The notes beneath the pieces were generated by a model. It was not told the DNA's origin and did no database searches. It saw only the letters and a list, made by a program, of their open reading frames with translations. Source: JANQRZ01 sp965214485 (lineage in GTDB: Bacteria > Bacteroidota > Rhodothermia > Rhodothermales > JANQRZ01). Taken from it: DNA of 64,000 nucleotides. Shown here in pieces: positions 40,736 through 48,684 of the stretch (positions are counted from its first letter, which is position 1; the number at the start of each line of letters is the position of its first letter). Position numbers and translations under genes: made by a program. The DNA is taken from positions 248,001-312,000 of the forward strand of contig CBDCBW010000012.1 of assembly GCA_965214485.1 (NCBI GenBank). Direction: 5' to 3'.

Positions 40736-43591
40736 GTGCCCAAACGCACCGACATCCACAAAATCCTCCTCATCGGCAGCGGTCCCATCGTCATCGGGCA
40801 GGCGTGCGAGTTCGACTACTCCGGCAGCCAGGCCTCGAAGGCCCTCCGCGCCGAGGGCTACGAGGTCGTCCTCGTCAACTCCAACCCGGCCACCATCATG
40901 ACCGACCCCGTCATGGCCGACAAAGTGTACCTCCAGGAGCTGACGCCGAAGTCAATCAAAGAGATCGTCGAAAAGGAGCGGCCCGACGCCGTGCTCCCGA
41001 CGATGGGCGGGCAGACGGCGCTCAACCTCGCCGAGGTCCTGCACGAGGAGGGGTACTGGAAGAAGATGGACGTCGACGTGATCGGCGTCGACATCGACGC
41101 GATCCGCATCACCGAGGACCGGCAGCGCTTCCGCGACCTGATGGAGACCATCGGGCTGGACCAGGCGCGGAGCCGCGTCGCGAAGTCGCTCCTCCAGGCC
41201 CACGAGATCGCGCAGGAGCTCGGCGGCGGGCTGGGCTTCGAGCCCATCGTCATCCGCCCGAGCTTCACGATGGGCGGGGCCGGCGGCGGCATCGTCTGGA
41301 CGGCCGACGAGTTCGACCGGAAGGTCACGCGCGGGCTCGAGCTCTCGCCCATCCACGAGGTGCTGATCGAGGAGTGCCTCTTCGGGTGGAAGGAGTACGA
41401 GCTCGAGCTGCTCCGCGACAGCGCCGAGAACGTCATCATCATCTGCTCGATCGAGAACCTCGACCCGATGGGCGTCCACACGGGCGACAGCGTGACCGTC
41501 GCCCCGCAGCAGACGCTCACCGACAAGCAGTTCCAACAGATGCGCGACGCCGCGATCCGGGCGATGCGCTCGATCGGCACCTTCGCCGGCGGCTGCAACA
41601 TCCAGTTCGCCTTCGACCCCGAGACCGGGCGGATGGTCGTCATCGAGATCAACCCGCGCGTCTCCCGCTCCTCGGCCCTCGCCTCGAAGGCGACGGGCTA
41701 CCCGATCGCCAAAGTTGCCGCCCGGCTCGCGGTGGGCTACACGCTCGACGAGCTCCCGAACGAGGTCACGGGGACGACGAGCGCCTGCTTCGAGCCCGCG
41801 CTCGACTACGTCGTGACGAAGGTCCCCCGGTTCAACTTCGAGAAGTTCGAGGGCGTCGACGAGGAGCTGACGACCCAGATGAAGGCCGTCGGCGAGGCGA
41901 TGGCGATCGGGCGGACGTTCACCGAATCGCTCCAGAAAGCCTGGCAGAGCCTCGAGCTGGGCTACGCCGGGCTCGGGGCCGACCGCGACCCGGACCACCG
42001 CACGGTCGTCCGCGAGCGGCTGAAGAAGTCCTATTGGGACCGGACGCTCCAGATCCGCAACGCCTTCACGCACGGCGCGAGCGTCGAGGAAATCGCCGAC
42101 ATCACCCGCGTCGATCCGTGGTTTCTCCACCAAGTCCACGCCCTCGTCGAGACCGAGCGCGAAGTCAGCAAGCTGTCGCTCCACGAATTGGATAAAGACG
42201 TCCTCCTCCGCGTCAAGCAGCACGGCTTCTCCGACCGCCAGATCGCCTACCTCCTCAAAGACGAGGTCACCGAGGACGATGTGCGCGCCCACCGCAAGGC
42301 GCTCGGCCTCACCCCGACGTTCCGCGTCGTGGACACCTGCGCCGGTGAGTTTGAGGCCGAGACGCCGTACTTCTACTCGACCTACGACGGGAGCGGCAGC
42401 GCCGGCGCGACCGAGAGCGAGGCCACCGACCGCCGGAAGGTCCTCATCCTGGGCTCCGGCCCGAACCGCATCGGGCAGGGCATCGAGTTCGACTACTCGT
42501 GCGTCCACGGCGTCCTCGCCGCGCGCGAGCTGGGCCTCGAGGCCCTCATGATCAACTGCAACCCCGAGACCGTCTCGACCGACTTCGACGTGGCCGACAA
42601 GCTCTACTTCGAGCCGGTCTTCTGGGAGCGCGTCCTCGACGTGATCGAGCACGAGCAGCCCGAGGGCGTCATCCTCCAACTCGGCGGGCAGACCGCGCTC
42701 AAGCTCGCCGGCGGGTTCCAGGAGCACGGCATCCACATCTTCGGGACGCCCTACCCGAAGATGGACCTGGCCGAGGACCGGGGCAAGTTCTCCAGGATTC
42801 TCGACGAGCTGAAGATTCCGTTCCCCGTCTACGGCCTGGCGCGCACCGCCGACGAGGCCGTGGACGTCGCCGAGGGCATCGGCTACCCGATCCTGATCCG
42901 CCCGAGCTACGTCCTCGGCGGGCAGGGAATGCGGATCGCCATCAACAAGGAGGAGGTCGCGGGCTACGTCGCCGACATCCTCAAGATGCTGCCGGAGAAC
43001 CAGATTCTGCTCGACCTCTTCCTCGAGAACGCGGTCGAGGTCGACTGCGACGTGATCTTCGACGGCGACGAGCTCGAGGTCTGCGGCATCTTGCAGCACA
43101 TCGAGCCCGCCGGGGTCCACAGCGGCGACTCGACGGCCGTCCTCCCGCCGTACTCGCTCTCGGAGGAGATTCAGGCTACGATCCGCGACTACGCCGGGAA
43201 GATCGCGCGCCGGCTCGAGATTCAGGGCCTGATGAACGTGCAGTTCGCCGTCAAAGACGGGACGGTCTACGTGATCGAGGCCAACCCGCGCGCGAGCCGA
43301 ACCGTGCCGTTCATCGCCAAAGCCACCGGGATTCCCTACGCGGCTATCGGGACGAAGGTGATGCTCGGCGAGAAGCTCGCGACGTTCCGCGAGGCGGGCG
43401 AGCTCGAGAGCACGCTCGTCGGGTATGCCGTCAAGGAGCCCGTCTTCAGTTGGGACAAGTTCCCCGAGGTCCCGAAGGAGCTCGGCCCCGAGATGAAGTC
43501 CACCGGCGAGGCCATCGCCTTCGTGGACGACCTCACCGACGAGCACTTCAGCCGCCCCTACGAGATGCGCAACCTCTACCTCTCGCGGTAG
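40736..43591 (+). CDS. carB: carbamoyl-phosphate synthase large subunit, without MGS-like regulatory domain
   Basis: 951 aa from GTG 40736. Two homologous ATP-grasp halves are present. The first starts LLIGSGPIVIGQACEFDYSG and has NPATIMTDP, TMGGQTALNLAE and EINPRVSRSSALASKATGYP. The second starts LILGSGPNRIGQGIEFDYSC and has IEANPRASRTVPFIAKATG. The protein ends at ...RPYEMRNLYLSR, soon after the second half. The ~120-residue C-terminal MGS-like domain that binds UMP and ornithine in enterobacteria is absent. Shorter CarB proteins of this kind are, to my knowledge, usual in Bacteroidota. The last 85 bp are duplicated at 44261-44345, beyond the MntA-HepT pair. Confidence 0.96.
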   Translation: MPKRTDIHKILLIGSGPIVIGQACEFDYSGSQASKALRAEGYEVVLVNSNPATIMTDPVMADKVYLQELTPKSIKEIVEKERPDAVLPTMGGQTALNLAEVLHEEGYWKKMDVDVIGVDIDAIRITEDRQRFRDLMETIGLDQARSRVAKSLLQAHEIAQELGGGLGFEPIVIRPSFTMGGAGGGIVWTADEFDRKVTRGLELSPIHEVLIEECLFGWKEYELELLRDSAENVIIICSIENLDPMGVHTGDSVTVAPQQTLTDKQFQQMRDAAIRAMRSIGTFAGGCNIQFAFDPETGRMVVIEINPRVSRSSALASKATGYPIAKVAARLAVGYTLDELPNEVTGTTSACFEPALDYVVTKVPRFNFEKFEGVDEELTTQMKAVGEAMAIGRTFTESLQKAWQSLELGYAGLGADRDPDHRTVVRERLKKSYWDRTLQIRNAFTHGASVEEIADITRVDPWFLHQVHALVETEREVSKLSLHELDKDVLLRVKQHGFSDRQIAYLLKDEVTEDDVRAHRKALGLTPTFRVVDTCAGEFEAETPYFYSTYDGSGSAGATESEATDRRKVLILGSGPNRIGQGIEFDYSCVHGVLAARELGLEALMINCNPETVSTDFDVADKLYFEPVFWERVLDVIEHEQPEGVILQLGGQTALKLAGGFQEHGIHIFGTPYPKMDLAEDRGKFSRILDELKIPFPVYGLARTADEAVDVAEGIGYPILIRPSYVLGGQGMRIAINKEEVAGYVADILKMLPENQILLDLFLENAVEVDCDVIFDGDELEVCGILQHIEPAGVHSGDSTAVLPPYSLSEEIQATIRDYAGKIARRLEIQGLMNVQFAVKDGTVYVIEANPRASRTVPFIAKATGIPYAAIGTKVMLGEKLATFREAGELESTLVGYAVKEPVFSWDKFPEVPKELGPEMKSTGEAIAFVDDLTDEHFSRPYEMRNLYLSR
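43505..43589 (+). repeat. 85-bp direct repeat, proximal copy (carB 3' end)
   Basis: Matches 44261-44345 with a constant 756-bp offset and three mismatches (positions 43507, 43514 and 43561). Confidence 0.93.
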
Positions 43592-43603
43592 GTATCATCG
43601 CTC

Positions 43604-43915
43604 ATGGACACGACGGTTCAGTTCGCCTCATCCGGAGAAGTAGCTGCCTTCTGCCGCCGCCACGGCATCCGGTGGCTCGCACTCTTCGGCTCGGCAGCGC
43701 GCGGTACGCTCCGGCCCGACAGCGACGTGGACGTGCTCGTAGAGTTCGAGTCGGGCCGGACGCCTGGCTTCCTCGGGCTGGCGTCGGTCGAGCGGGAGCT
43801 GCGCCCGTTGGTCGGGGGGCGGCCCGTGGACCTCCATACCCCGCAAGGCCTCAGCCCGTACTTCCGGGACGACGTGCTGGCCTCAGCCTCGGTGCAGTAT
43901 GTCGCTGAAGGATAG
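43604..43915 (+). CDS. mntA: MntA-type nucleotidyltransferase antitoxin
   Basis: 103 aa. The minimal nucleotidyltransferase motif is complete: LALFGSAARGTLRPDSDVDVLVEF (GSxARG-x-SDxDVLV). In known MntA-HepT systems the antitoxin transfers AMP to the HepT toxin and neutralises it. The start lies 12 bp after the carB stop, and its end overlaps the hepT start by 17 bp. The pair sits between two copies of the carB 3' end, so it is a recent insertion. Confidence 0.9.
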   Translation: MDTTVQFASSGEVAAFCRRHGIRWLALFGSAARGTLRPDSDVDVLVEFESGRTPGFLGLASVERELRPLVGGRPVDLHTPQGLSPYFRDDVLASASVQYVAEG

Positions 43916-44234
43916 GATTCGTCTCCGGCATATGCTCGACTCCGCGCACGAGGCGCAGTCGTTTCTGTCGGGTTGCTCACGGAATGATCTGGACGCCGAC
44001 CGGATGCTTGTGCTCGCCGTGCTCAAAAGCGTCGAGATCATCGGAGAGGCAGCGAGCCGGGTCACGCCGGAGGGGCGGGCCGCGCTACCGAACCTGCCGT
44101 GGCAGGACATGATCGGGATGCGGAACCGGCTCGTCCACGGATATTTCGATGTAGACCTCGACGTCGTGTGGCAGACCGTGACCAAAGAACTGCCAGGTTT
44201 GGTCGATGTGCTGGAAGCGGTGCTGGATGAGTAG
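43899..44234 (+). CDS. hepT: HepT-type HEPN ribonuclease toxin (DUF86)
   Basis: 111 aa. The helical HEPN fold has VEIIGEAASRVTPEGRAALP and the catalytic motif GMRNRLVHGYFDVD (R-x4-H, followed by the Tyr region that MntA modifies in characterised systems). RDRI-like start MSLKDRIRLRHMLDSA. The overlap with mntA supports coupled translation. It is a complete, apparently functional partner, in contrast to the truncated HEPN remnant at 8985. Confidence 0.9.
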   Translation: MSLKDRIRLRHMLDSAHEAQSFLSGCSRNDLDADRMLVLAVLKSVEIIGEAASRVTPEGRAALPNLPWQDMIGMRNRLVHGYFDVDLDVVWQTVTKELPGLVDVLEAVLDE

Positions 44235-44257
44235 GCTGCATAGATCGAGTAGCCTGG

Positions 44258-44347
44258 ATGGGTGAGGCCGTCGCCTTCGTGGACGACCTCACCGACGAGC
44301 ACTTCAGCCGCCCCTATGAGATGCGCAACCTCTACCTCTCGCGGTGA
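44258..44347 (+). pseudogene. duplicated carB 3' tail (29 codons)
   Basis: ATG 44258 opens a 29-codon frame identical in sense to the CarB C-terminus: MGEAVAFVDDLTDEHFSRPY, then EMRNLYLSR and a stop (TGA instead of TAG). The only amino-acid change from CarB in the shared part is Ile to Val. It is probably the original end of carB, or a copy left by the insertion of the mntA-hepT pair, rather than a functional gene. Confidence 0.85.
44261..44345 (+). repeat. 85-bp direct repeat, distal copy (carB 3' end)
   Basis: Second copy of 43505-43589, 82/85 identical, same orientation. It defines the right border of the inserted 756-bp unit. Confidence 0.93.
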
Positions 44348-44553
44348 TCCGAAGCCTCTGGTTCGGTGCTGTCGTCGAGCGGCTCGTCACTCAGGAGGTC
44401 GGTGAGCAGGCGCTCGGCGGTTTGGAGCAGCACGTCGGGCTGGCGGTAGAACCCGCTCGCTAGCCGGTCTTGGATGATCTCGCGCCGCTCGGCGGGGAGC
44501 GGTTCGGAGGGGGCGTCGTGTGCCGAGACGGAGCGGTGGGGGGAAGCACCCAT
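44332..44553 (-). CDS. orphan antitoxin-like protein, function uncertain
   Basis: 73 aa from ATG 44553. The core LPAERREIIQDRLASGFYRQ followed by PDVLLQTAERLLTDLL resembles the C-terminal half of ParD/RHH-type antitoxins and similar short regulators (R-----SG-Y----VL--A---L). The tail is acidic. No toxin gene is adjacent on its strand. The last five codons overlap the distal carB tail on the opposite strand, so its present stop codon is supplied by that repeat. A tandem 18-bp repeat lies about 60 bp upstream and might be its operator. Confidence 0.5.
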   Translation of the reverse strand: MGASPHRSVSAHDAPSEPLPAERREIIQDRLASGFYRQPDVLLQTAERLLTDLLSDEPLDDSTEPEASDHRER

Positions 44554-44612
44554 AGCGGAGGACGGCGGGGCGGAGGAGGGGCGGAGGCGTACAACGGGCG
44601 GCCGCAGGCTAA

Positions 44613-44648
44613 AGTATCGGACGGTACTGGAGTATCGGACGGTCCTGG
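44613..44648. repeat. tandem 18-bp repeat, two units
   Basis: AGTATCGGACGGTACTGG at 44613-44630 and the same with one change at 44631-44648. It lies 60 bp upstream of the orphan antitoxin-like gene (minus strand), in the position expected for an autoregulatory operator. Confidence 0.65.
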
Positions 44649-44842
44649 CTTTTGATAAGGGTGAGCGGCAGGCGAGGGGCTCCCGCCCTCCCCGCCGGTC
44701 GTGCTTTCCGGGCGCGGGTTTGTGGCTCCTGCCTGTCAAGCGGGCGTTCCGGGGGCGGGGCACAGAAAGCGGCGGCGGGACATTTGCTTTTTGCGGCTAT
44801 CCGTCCGACATTTAGGGCCTTCCCTCACCAAATCGGTTTGCC

Positions 44843-45418
44843 ATGCCTCTTTCCTCTCTGCGCGGTAGCCTCTGCGCGCTCGCGTTTCTCGCCCTGATCG
44901 CGGCGGCCCCGACGGCTGCGGCGCAGGACGCTCCGTACACCATCCGCTCGTGGACGACCGACGTCAAGCTCGGCGACGGCACCACGGCGCAGCGGACCAC
45001 GACCCTCACCTACGACGCCGCGAGCAAGCGCTACCTCCACACGGTCACGGACGCCTCCGGCTCCGTCGTCGAGCAGACCGAGACCGCGTCGGCGCTGTTC
45101 GGGCCGAGCGCGGAGGAGGTCGAGCAGGCCCGTGCCCTCATCCTGGCCGACGCCGAGCTGCGCGCGCTCTACGAGCGTGCCCCCAACCCGACGCTCTCCG
45201 GCGGGTTCGTGCTCGCCCGCGAAGAGGGCCACGCCTGCGGGCCCGGCTCGCGCTGCCTCATGTTCGACCTCTACGACGTGGACGGGCGGAGCGCCGAGCG
45301 CATCCGGTTCGTCGTCGTGGACCTCGGCACGCGCGCGCTCGTCTCGCGGGACTTCGACCCCGACCGCGACAGCAACGCCACCCGGTTCAACCGGGACCGC
45401 CGCTCCGACCGCCAATAA
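44843..45418 (+). CDS. secreted protein of unknown function
   Basis: 191 aa with signal peptide MPLSSLRGSLCALAFLALIA, cleaved near AAAQ. The mature part has WTTDVKLGDGTTAQRTTTLTY, a Cys pair in HACGPGSRCLMFDLYD and a basic C-terminus (FNRDRRSDRQ). No recognised domain. It is followed after 29 bp by the copper amine oxidase-like cargo on the same strand, so it may be an accessory periplasmic protein of that operon. Confidence 0.7.
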   Translation: MPLSSLRGSLCALAFLALIAAAPTAAAQDAPYTIRSWTTDVKLGDGTTAQRTTTLTYDAASKRYLHTVTDASGSVVEQTETASALFGPSAEEVEQARALILADAELRALYERAPNPTLSGGFVLAREEGHACGPGSRCLMFDLYDVDGRSAERIRFVVVDLGTRALVSRDFDPDRDSNATRFNRDRRSDRQ

Positions 45419-45447
45419 TCTCTCCCCAACGCCAACTCCCTGTACCT

Positions 45448-46899
45448 ATGCGACACGTTTCACTCTGCCTTTTTGCGGCGCTGGGGCTCCTGCTGGCTCC
45501 GGCCTCGGCCCAGGCGCAGGTCCCGACCGAGACCTCCCTGAGCAGCTACAACGCTACGGCGACCTGCAACGCCGCCGTGACGGGCCACGTCGACTGGCCG
45601 GCGGCCAACCCGGTCTGGTCGTTCGACTACGTCCGCCCCTCGCGGAGCTCGGGCCGCGACGGCTCCGGGCTGGAAATCCTCAACGCGTACTACCGCGGCT
45701 TCCTCGTCTTCAAGCGCGCCCACACGCCGGTCCTCAACGTCGAGTACGACGGGAGCGGGTGCGGTTGCTTCCGCGACTGGAGCTACTCCGAGGCCGGCTT
45801 CGCCGCCACCGGCATCCGCCCGAACAACTGCTTCGCCGATGCCAACCCGGGCAGCGTCACCACGACCTGTGACAGCAACGACGCCGGCGGCACCGGCGGC
45901 GACACGGGCAGCTTCCGCGGCGTCGCCGCCGAGGAGTTCGCCGACCGGCTCGTCCTGACGACCCACATGAACGCGGGCTGGTACCGCTACCGCATCAAGT
46001 GGAACTTCTACCGCGACGGCCGCATCGTGCCCGAGTACTCGTTCTCGGCGGCCACCGCCGCCTGCACCGCCCAGGGCCACCGGCACCACGTCTACTTCCG
46101 CTTCGACTTCGACCTCGCCCAGGGCAACGCCCAGAACGGCGAGGACCAGGTCTACGAGATCAACCCCTCGACGGGCAGCGTCACGCGCTTCACCCAAGAG
46201 GCGGAGCGCACCTGGGGCGACCCCGCCGACGGCATCTTCTGGGCCGTCCGCGACGCGGGCCTGCGGGCGGGCTACAAGATCATCCCGTCGCCGGAGGACC
46301 TCGCCCTGCCGGTCGACGAGTTCTCGAAGCTCGACATGATGGCGGTGCAGTACGAGCCCGGCGACTTCGACGACGGCAGCGTCGGGTGCGCCATCAACCC
46401 GAACGTGCCGCAGCTCGCCGACGGCGAGACGCTCGTGAACCAGGACCTCGTGGTGTGGTACCGCTCCGGCGCGCTCCACACCGCCGGCAACCCCTGGGAG
46501 TGCGACCTCGTCGGGCCGACGCTCGAGCCGTTCCGCAACGACGGCCGGGCCCGCCCCGGGGCCGAGCCGACCCTCGAGGACTTCATGACGAGCGCGCCGG
46601 TCCGCGCCGAGTCCGAAGCGAGCACCCTCCCCGAGGGCTATGTCCTCGAAGGGGCCCGCCCGAACCCGTTCGACGCGACGACGACCGTGCGCTTCCAGGT
46701 CGCCGAGGCGCAGGAGGTCGCGCTCGCGCTCTACGACGCGCTCGGCCGCCGGGTCGCTACGCTCTACGAGGGCACCGCCGAGGCCGACACCTTCCAGTCG
46801 GTGGAGATCGACGGGCGCGAGCTCCCGAGCGGGACCTACACCGTCGTGCTCGAGGGGGCCTCGGTGCGCGGCTCGACCCGCGTGGTGCTGATCAAGTAG
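45448..46899 (+). CDS. secreted copper amine oxidase-like protein with T9SS C-terminal domain
   Basis: 483 aa with signal peptide (HVSLCLFAALGLLLAPASAQAQ). The middle resembles the catalytic sandwich of copper amine oxidases. WYRYRIKWNFYRDGRI aligns with the cofactor region (NY-D/E-Y---W-FY-DG-I), and HRHHVYFRFDFDL aligns with the copper-binding HxH strand. VVWYRSGALH also fits. However, the cofactor motif N-Y-D/E reads W-Y-R here, so topaquinone formation is doubtful. The C-terminus is a sorting domain (GARPNPFDATTTVRFQV, LYDALGRRVATLYEG, LPSGTYTVVLE, STRVVLIK). The protein is probably exported to the cell surface by T9SS. Family assignment is tentative. Confidence 0.72.
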   Translation: MRHVSLCLFAALGLLLAPASAQAQVPTETSLSSYNATATCNAAVTGHVDWPAANPVWSFDYVRPSRSSGRDGSGLEILNAYYRGFLVFKRAHTPVLNVEYDGSGCGCFRDWSYSEAGFAATGIRPNNCFADANPGSVTTTCDSNDAGGTGGDTGSFRGVAAEEFADRLVLTTHMNAGWYRYRIKWNFYRDGRIVPEYSFSAATAACTAQGHRHHVYFRFDFDLAQGNAQNGEDQVYEINPSTGSVTRFTQEAERTWGDPADGIFWAVRDAGLRAGYKIIPSPEDLALPVDEFSKLDMMAVQYEPGDFDDGSVGCAINPNVPQLADGETLVNQDLVVWYRSGALHTAGNPWECDLVGPTLEPFRNDGRARPGAEPTLEDFMTSAPVRAESEASTLPEGYVLEGARPNPFDATTTVRFQVAEAQEVALALYDALGRRVATLYEGTAEADTFQSVEIDGRELPSGTYTVVLEGASVRGSTRVVLIK

Positions 46900-46935
46900 A
46901 GGCCGAGTAAAGGCTTCTCAGCATGTGCCGCCCTG

Positions 46936-46975
46936 GCGCGCCCGGTCCCATCGCGGGGCCGGGCGCGCTTCTTTT
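46936..46975 (+). terminator. intrinsic terminator after the amine oxidase-like gene
   Basis: Perfect 10-bp stem GCGCGCCCGG / CCGGGCGCGC, 13-nt loop, then TTCTTTT. It lies 36 bp after the stop codon. Just behind it, at about 46975-47008, GGCGAGATGAAACC is repeated with an 18-bp period. Confidence 0.8.
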
Positions 46976-47054
46976 GGCGAGATGAAACCTTTCGGCGAGA
47001 TGAAACCGGTGGGTTCCCCGGCGTACAACCCGCCCGCCCCTCTCCCCCCGCCGC

Positions 47055-48149
47055 ATGATCGCTCCCCCCCACCGCCCCGTCCGTCCCGCCGAACCGTCGG
47101 AGAGCGAACCGTCGGACGACGAGGTGCTCCGCACAACGCTCGACCGCTCCGAGAGCGGGGCCCCGGCGGCCGGCCACGCCGTGCGCGACCTCTTCTCGAC
47201 CGACGAAATCTTCCAGCGGCTCGTCGCTACGGCGGACGAGGAGTTCGTCCGCTCGAACCGGCTGCTGTTCCTGTCGGGCCTCGCGGCGGGGCTGTCGATC
47301 GGGCTGTCGTTCGTGGCGCGCGCGGCGATCTTCGCCGAGACCGGGAGCACGATGGCGAGCAACCTGCTCTACCCGGCAGGCTTCCTGCTGATCGTGCTCG
47401 GGCGCTACCAGCTCTTCACCGAGAACACGCTGACGCCCGTCACGCTCGTGCTGACGCGGATCGCGAGCGTCCCCCAGCTCCTCCGGCTCTGGGCGGTGGT
47501 GCTCGCGGCGAACCTGACCGGCGCGGCGCTCGCCGCGCTCGCCTTCGCCGCGACGCCGCTCTTCGACCCGGACACGGCGGAGGTGGCGCGCGGCTTCGCC
47601 GAGCACGGGCTCGAAACCTCGACGTCCGCGCTCTTCTGGAAGGGCATGATGGCGGGGTGGATCGTGGCGAGCATGGTGTGGCTCAACCACGCCGCCCGCG
47701 AGACGACCGCCCGCCTGCTCGTGGTAATGATCCTGATGACGCTCATCCCGAGCCTCGACCTGTTCCACTGCGTGATCGGCTCGTGCGAGGCGCTCTACCT
47801 CGTCTTCCAGGGGCTCGCCTCGGCCGCCGAGGCGGGCCGCTTCGTCGGGGCCGTCCTCGTCGGCAACACCGTCGGCGGGGTCCTCCTCGTGGGGATTCTG
47901 AACTTCGCCCAGACGCGCGGCAAGCGCTTCCCCGAACGCGCCGACCGCTCGCTGACGTGGCGCGAGTTCCTCTTCGGGCGTCACGCCGGGCGCAGCCGCC
48001 AGGCGGAGCGCGACGGCCACACCGGGGCCGAGGCCGACGGCAAGGCCGAAAGCCTGCTCGACCGACCGGTCAACGCCGAGCCGGACGAGGACGTCGGGGC
48101 CTCCGAGCCTCTCGCGCCCGGCGGGTCTGGAGTGGGCACGGGCCGTTAA
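47055..48149 (+). CDS. formate/nitrite transporter (FNT) family membrane protein
   Basis: 364 aa. A hydrophilic N-terminus of about 75 residues is followed by six membrane segments. The FNT features are SGLAAGLSIGLSFVARA, LGRYQLFTENTLTPVTLVL, WAVVLAANLTGAALAALAF and a duplicated half later (GKGMMAGWIVASMVWL-type, VGNTVGGVLLVGILNF). The extended N-terminus and the LFTENT motif resemble the YfdC-like subgroup rather than FocA, so formate or nitrite transport is not certain. A long charged C-terminal tail follows. It is transcribed with the response regulator gene 71 bp downstream. Confidence 0.85.
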   Translation: MIAPPHRPVRPAEPSESEPSDDEVLRTTLDRSESGAPAAGHAVRDLFSTDEIFQRLVATADEEFVRSNRLLFLSGLAAGLSIGLSFVARAAIFAETGSTMASNLLYPAGFLLIVLGRYQLFTENTLTPVTLVLTRIASVPQLLRLWAVVLAANLTGAALAALAFAATPLFDPDTAEVARGFAEHGLETSTSALFWKGMMAGWIVASMVWLNHAARETTARLLVVMILMTLIPSLDLFHCVIGSCEALYLVFQGLASAAEAGRFVGAVLVGNTVGGVLLVGILNFAQTRGKRFPERADRSLTWREFLFGRHAGRSRQAERDGHTGAEADGKAESLLDRPVNAEPDEDVGASEPLAPGGSGVGTGR

Positions 48150-48220
48150 TGCCGGACGCGGAGGTGCCGATAACCAGGCCTAGGCGGCTCCGCGCCGCCT
48201 GCCCACCAGCCTCTCGCCCG

Positions 48221-48649
48221 ATGGACCCGTTGCCCGGTTTCTCTCCCCCCGCCTCGCCGAGCGCAGAGCCGACGCACAAGCTGCGGGTCCTCGTGCTCGA
48301 GGACAACACCGAGTCGCGGATGTTGCTGAGGCATCTGCTCCGCAAGGAGTTCGAGGCGACGATCGCTCAGAGCGCGGACGAGACGCTGGAGGCCGCTCGG
48401 GAGCAGACGTTCGACGTCGCGCTGCTCGACATCAACCTCGGGGAGTCCCGGACGGGGATCGACGTGCTCAACGCGCTGCGGGCGCTGCCTCAGCACCGCG
48501 CGCTCCCGGCCCTTGCCTGCACCGCCTACGCCCTCCCCGGCGACCGCGAGAACTTCCTCGAAGCCGGCTTCGGGGGCTACGTCAGCAAGCCCTTCGTCAA
48601 AGCCGACCTGTTCGCTACGCTTCGCGCCGCCGCCGGGCAGCAGGCCTGA
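48221..48649 (+). CDS. single-domain response regulator (receiver)
   Basis: 142 aa. A CheY-like receiver after a 19-residue flexible start: VLVLEDNTESRMLLRHLL (acidic pair Glu27-Asp28), VALLDINLG (phospho-acceptor Asp70), ALACTAYALPGDRENFLEAG (Thr101), GGYVSKPF (Lys123). There is no output domain. Similar single receivers act in phosphorelays or as allosteric partners of hybrid histidine kinases; the cognate kinase is not in the neighbourhood. Confidence 0.9.
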   Translation: MDPLPGFSPPASPSAEPTHKLRVLVLEDNTESRMLLRHLLRKEFEATIAQSADETLEAAREQTFDVALLDINLGESRTGIDVLNALRALPQHRALPALACTAYALPGDRENFLEAGFGGYVSKPFVKADLFATLRAAAGQQA

Positions 48650-48659
48650 GCCCTCTGCC

Positions 48660-48684
48660 AGGCTCACGCCTCAGGCGTGAGCCT
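48660..48684. terminator. 11-bp inverted repeat between convergent genes
   Basis: AGGCTCACGCC / GGCGTGAGCCT with a 3-nt loop, overlapping the stop codon of the amidotransferase gene and 11 bp after the response regulator stop. Probably a shared bidirectional terminator, although no long T-run follows. Confidence 0.5.
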
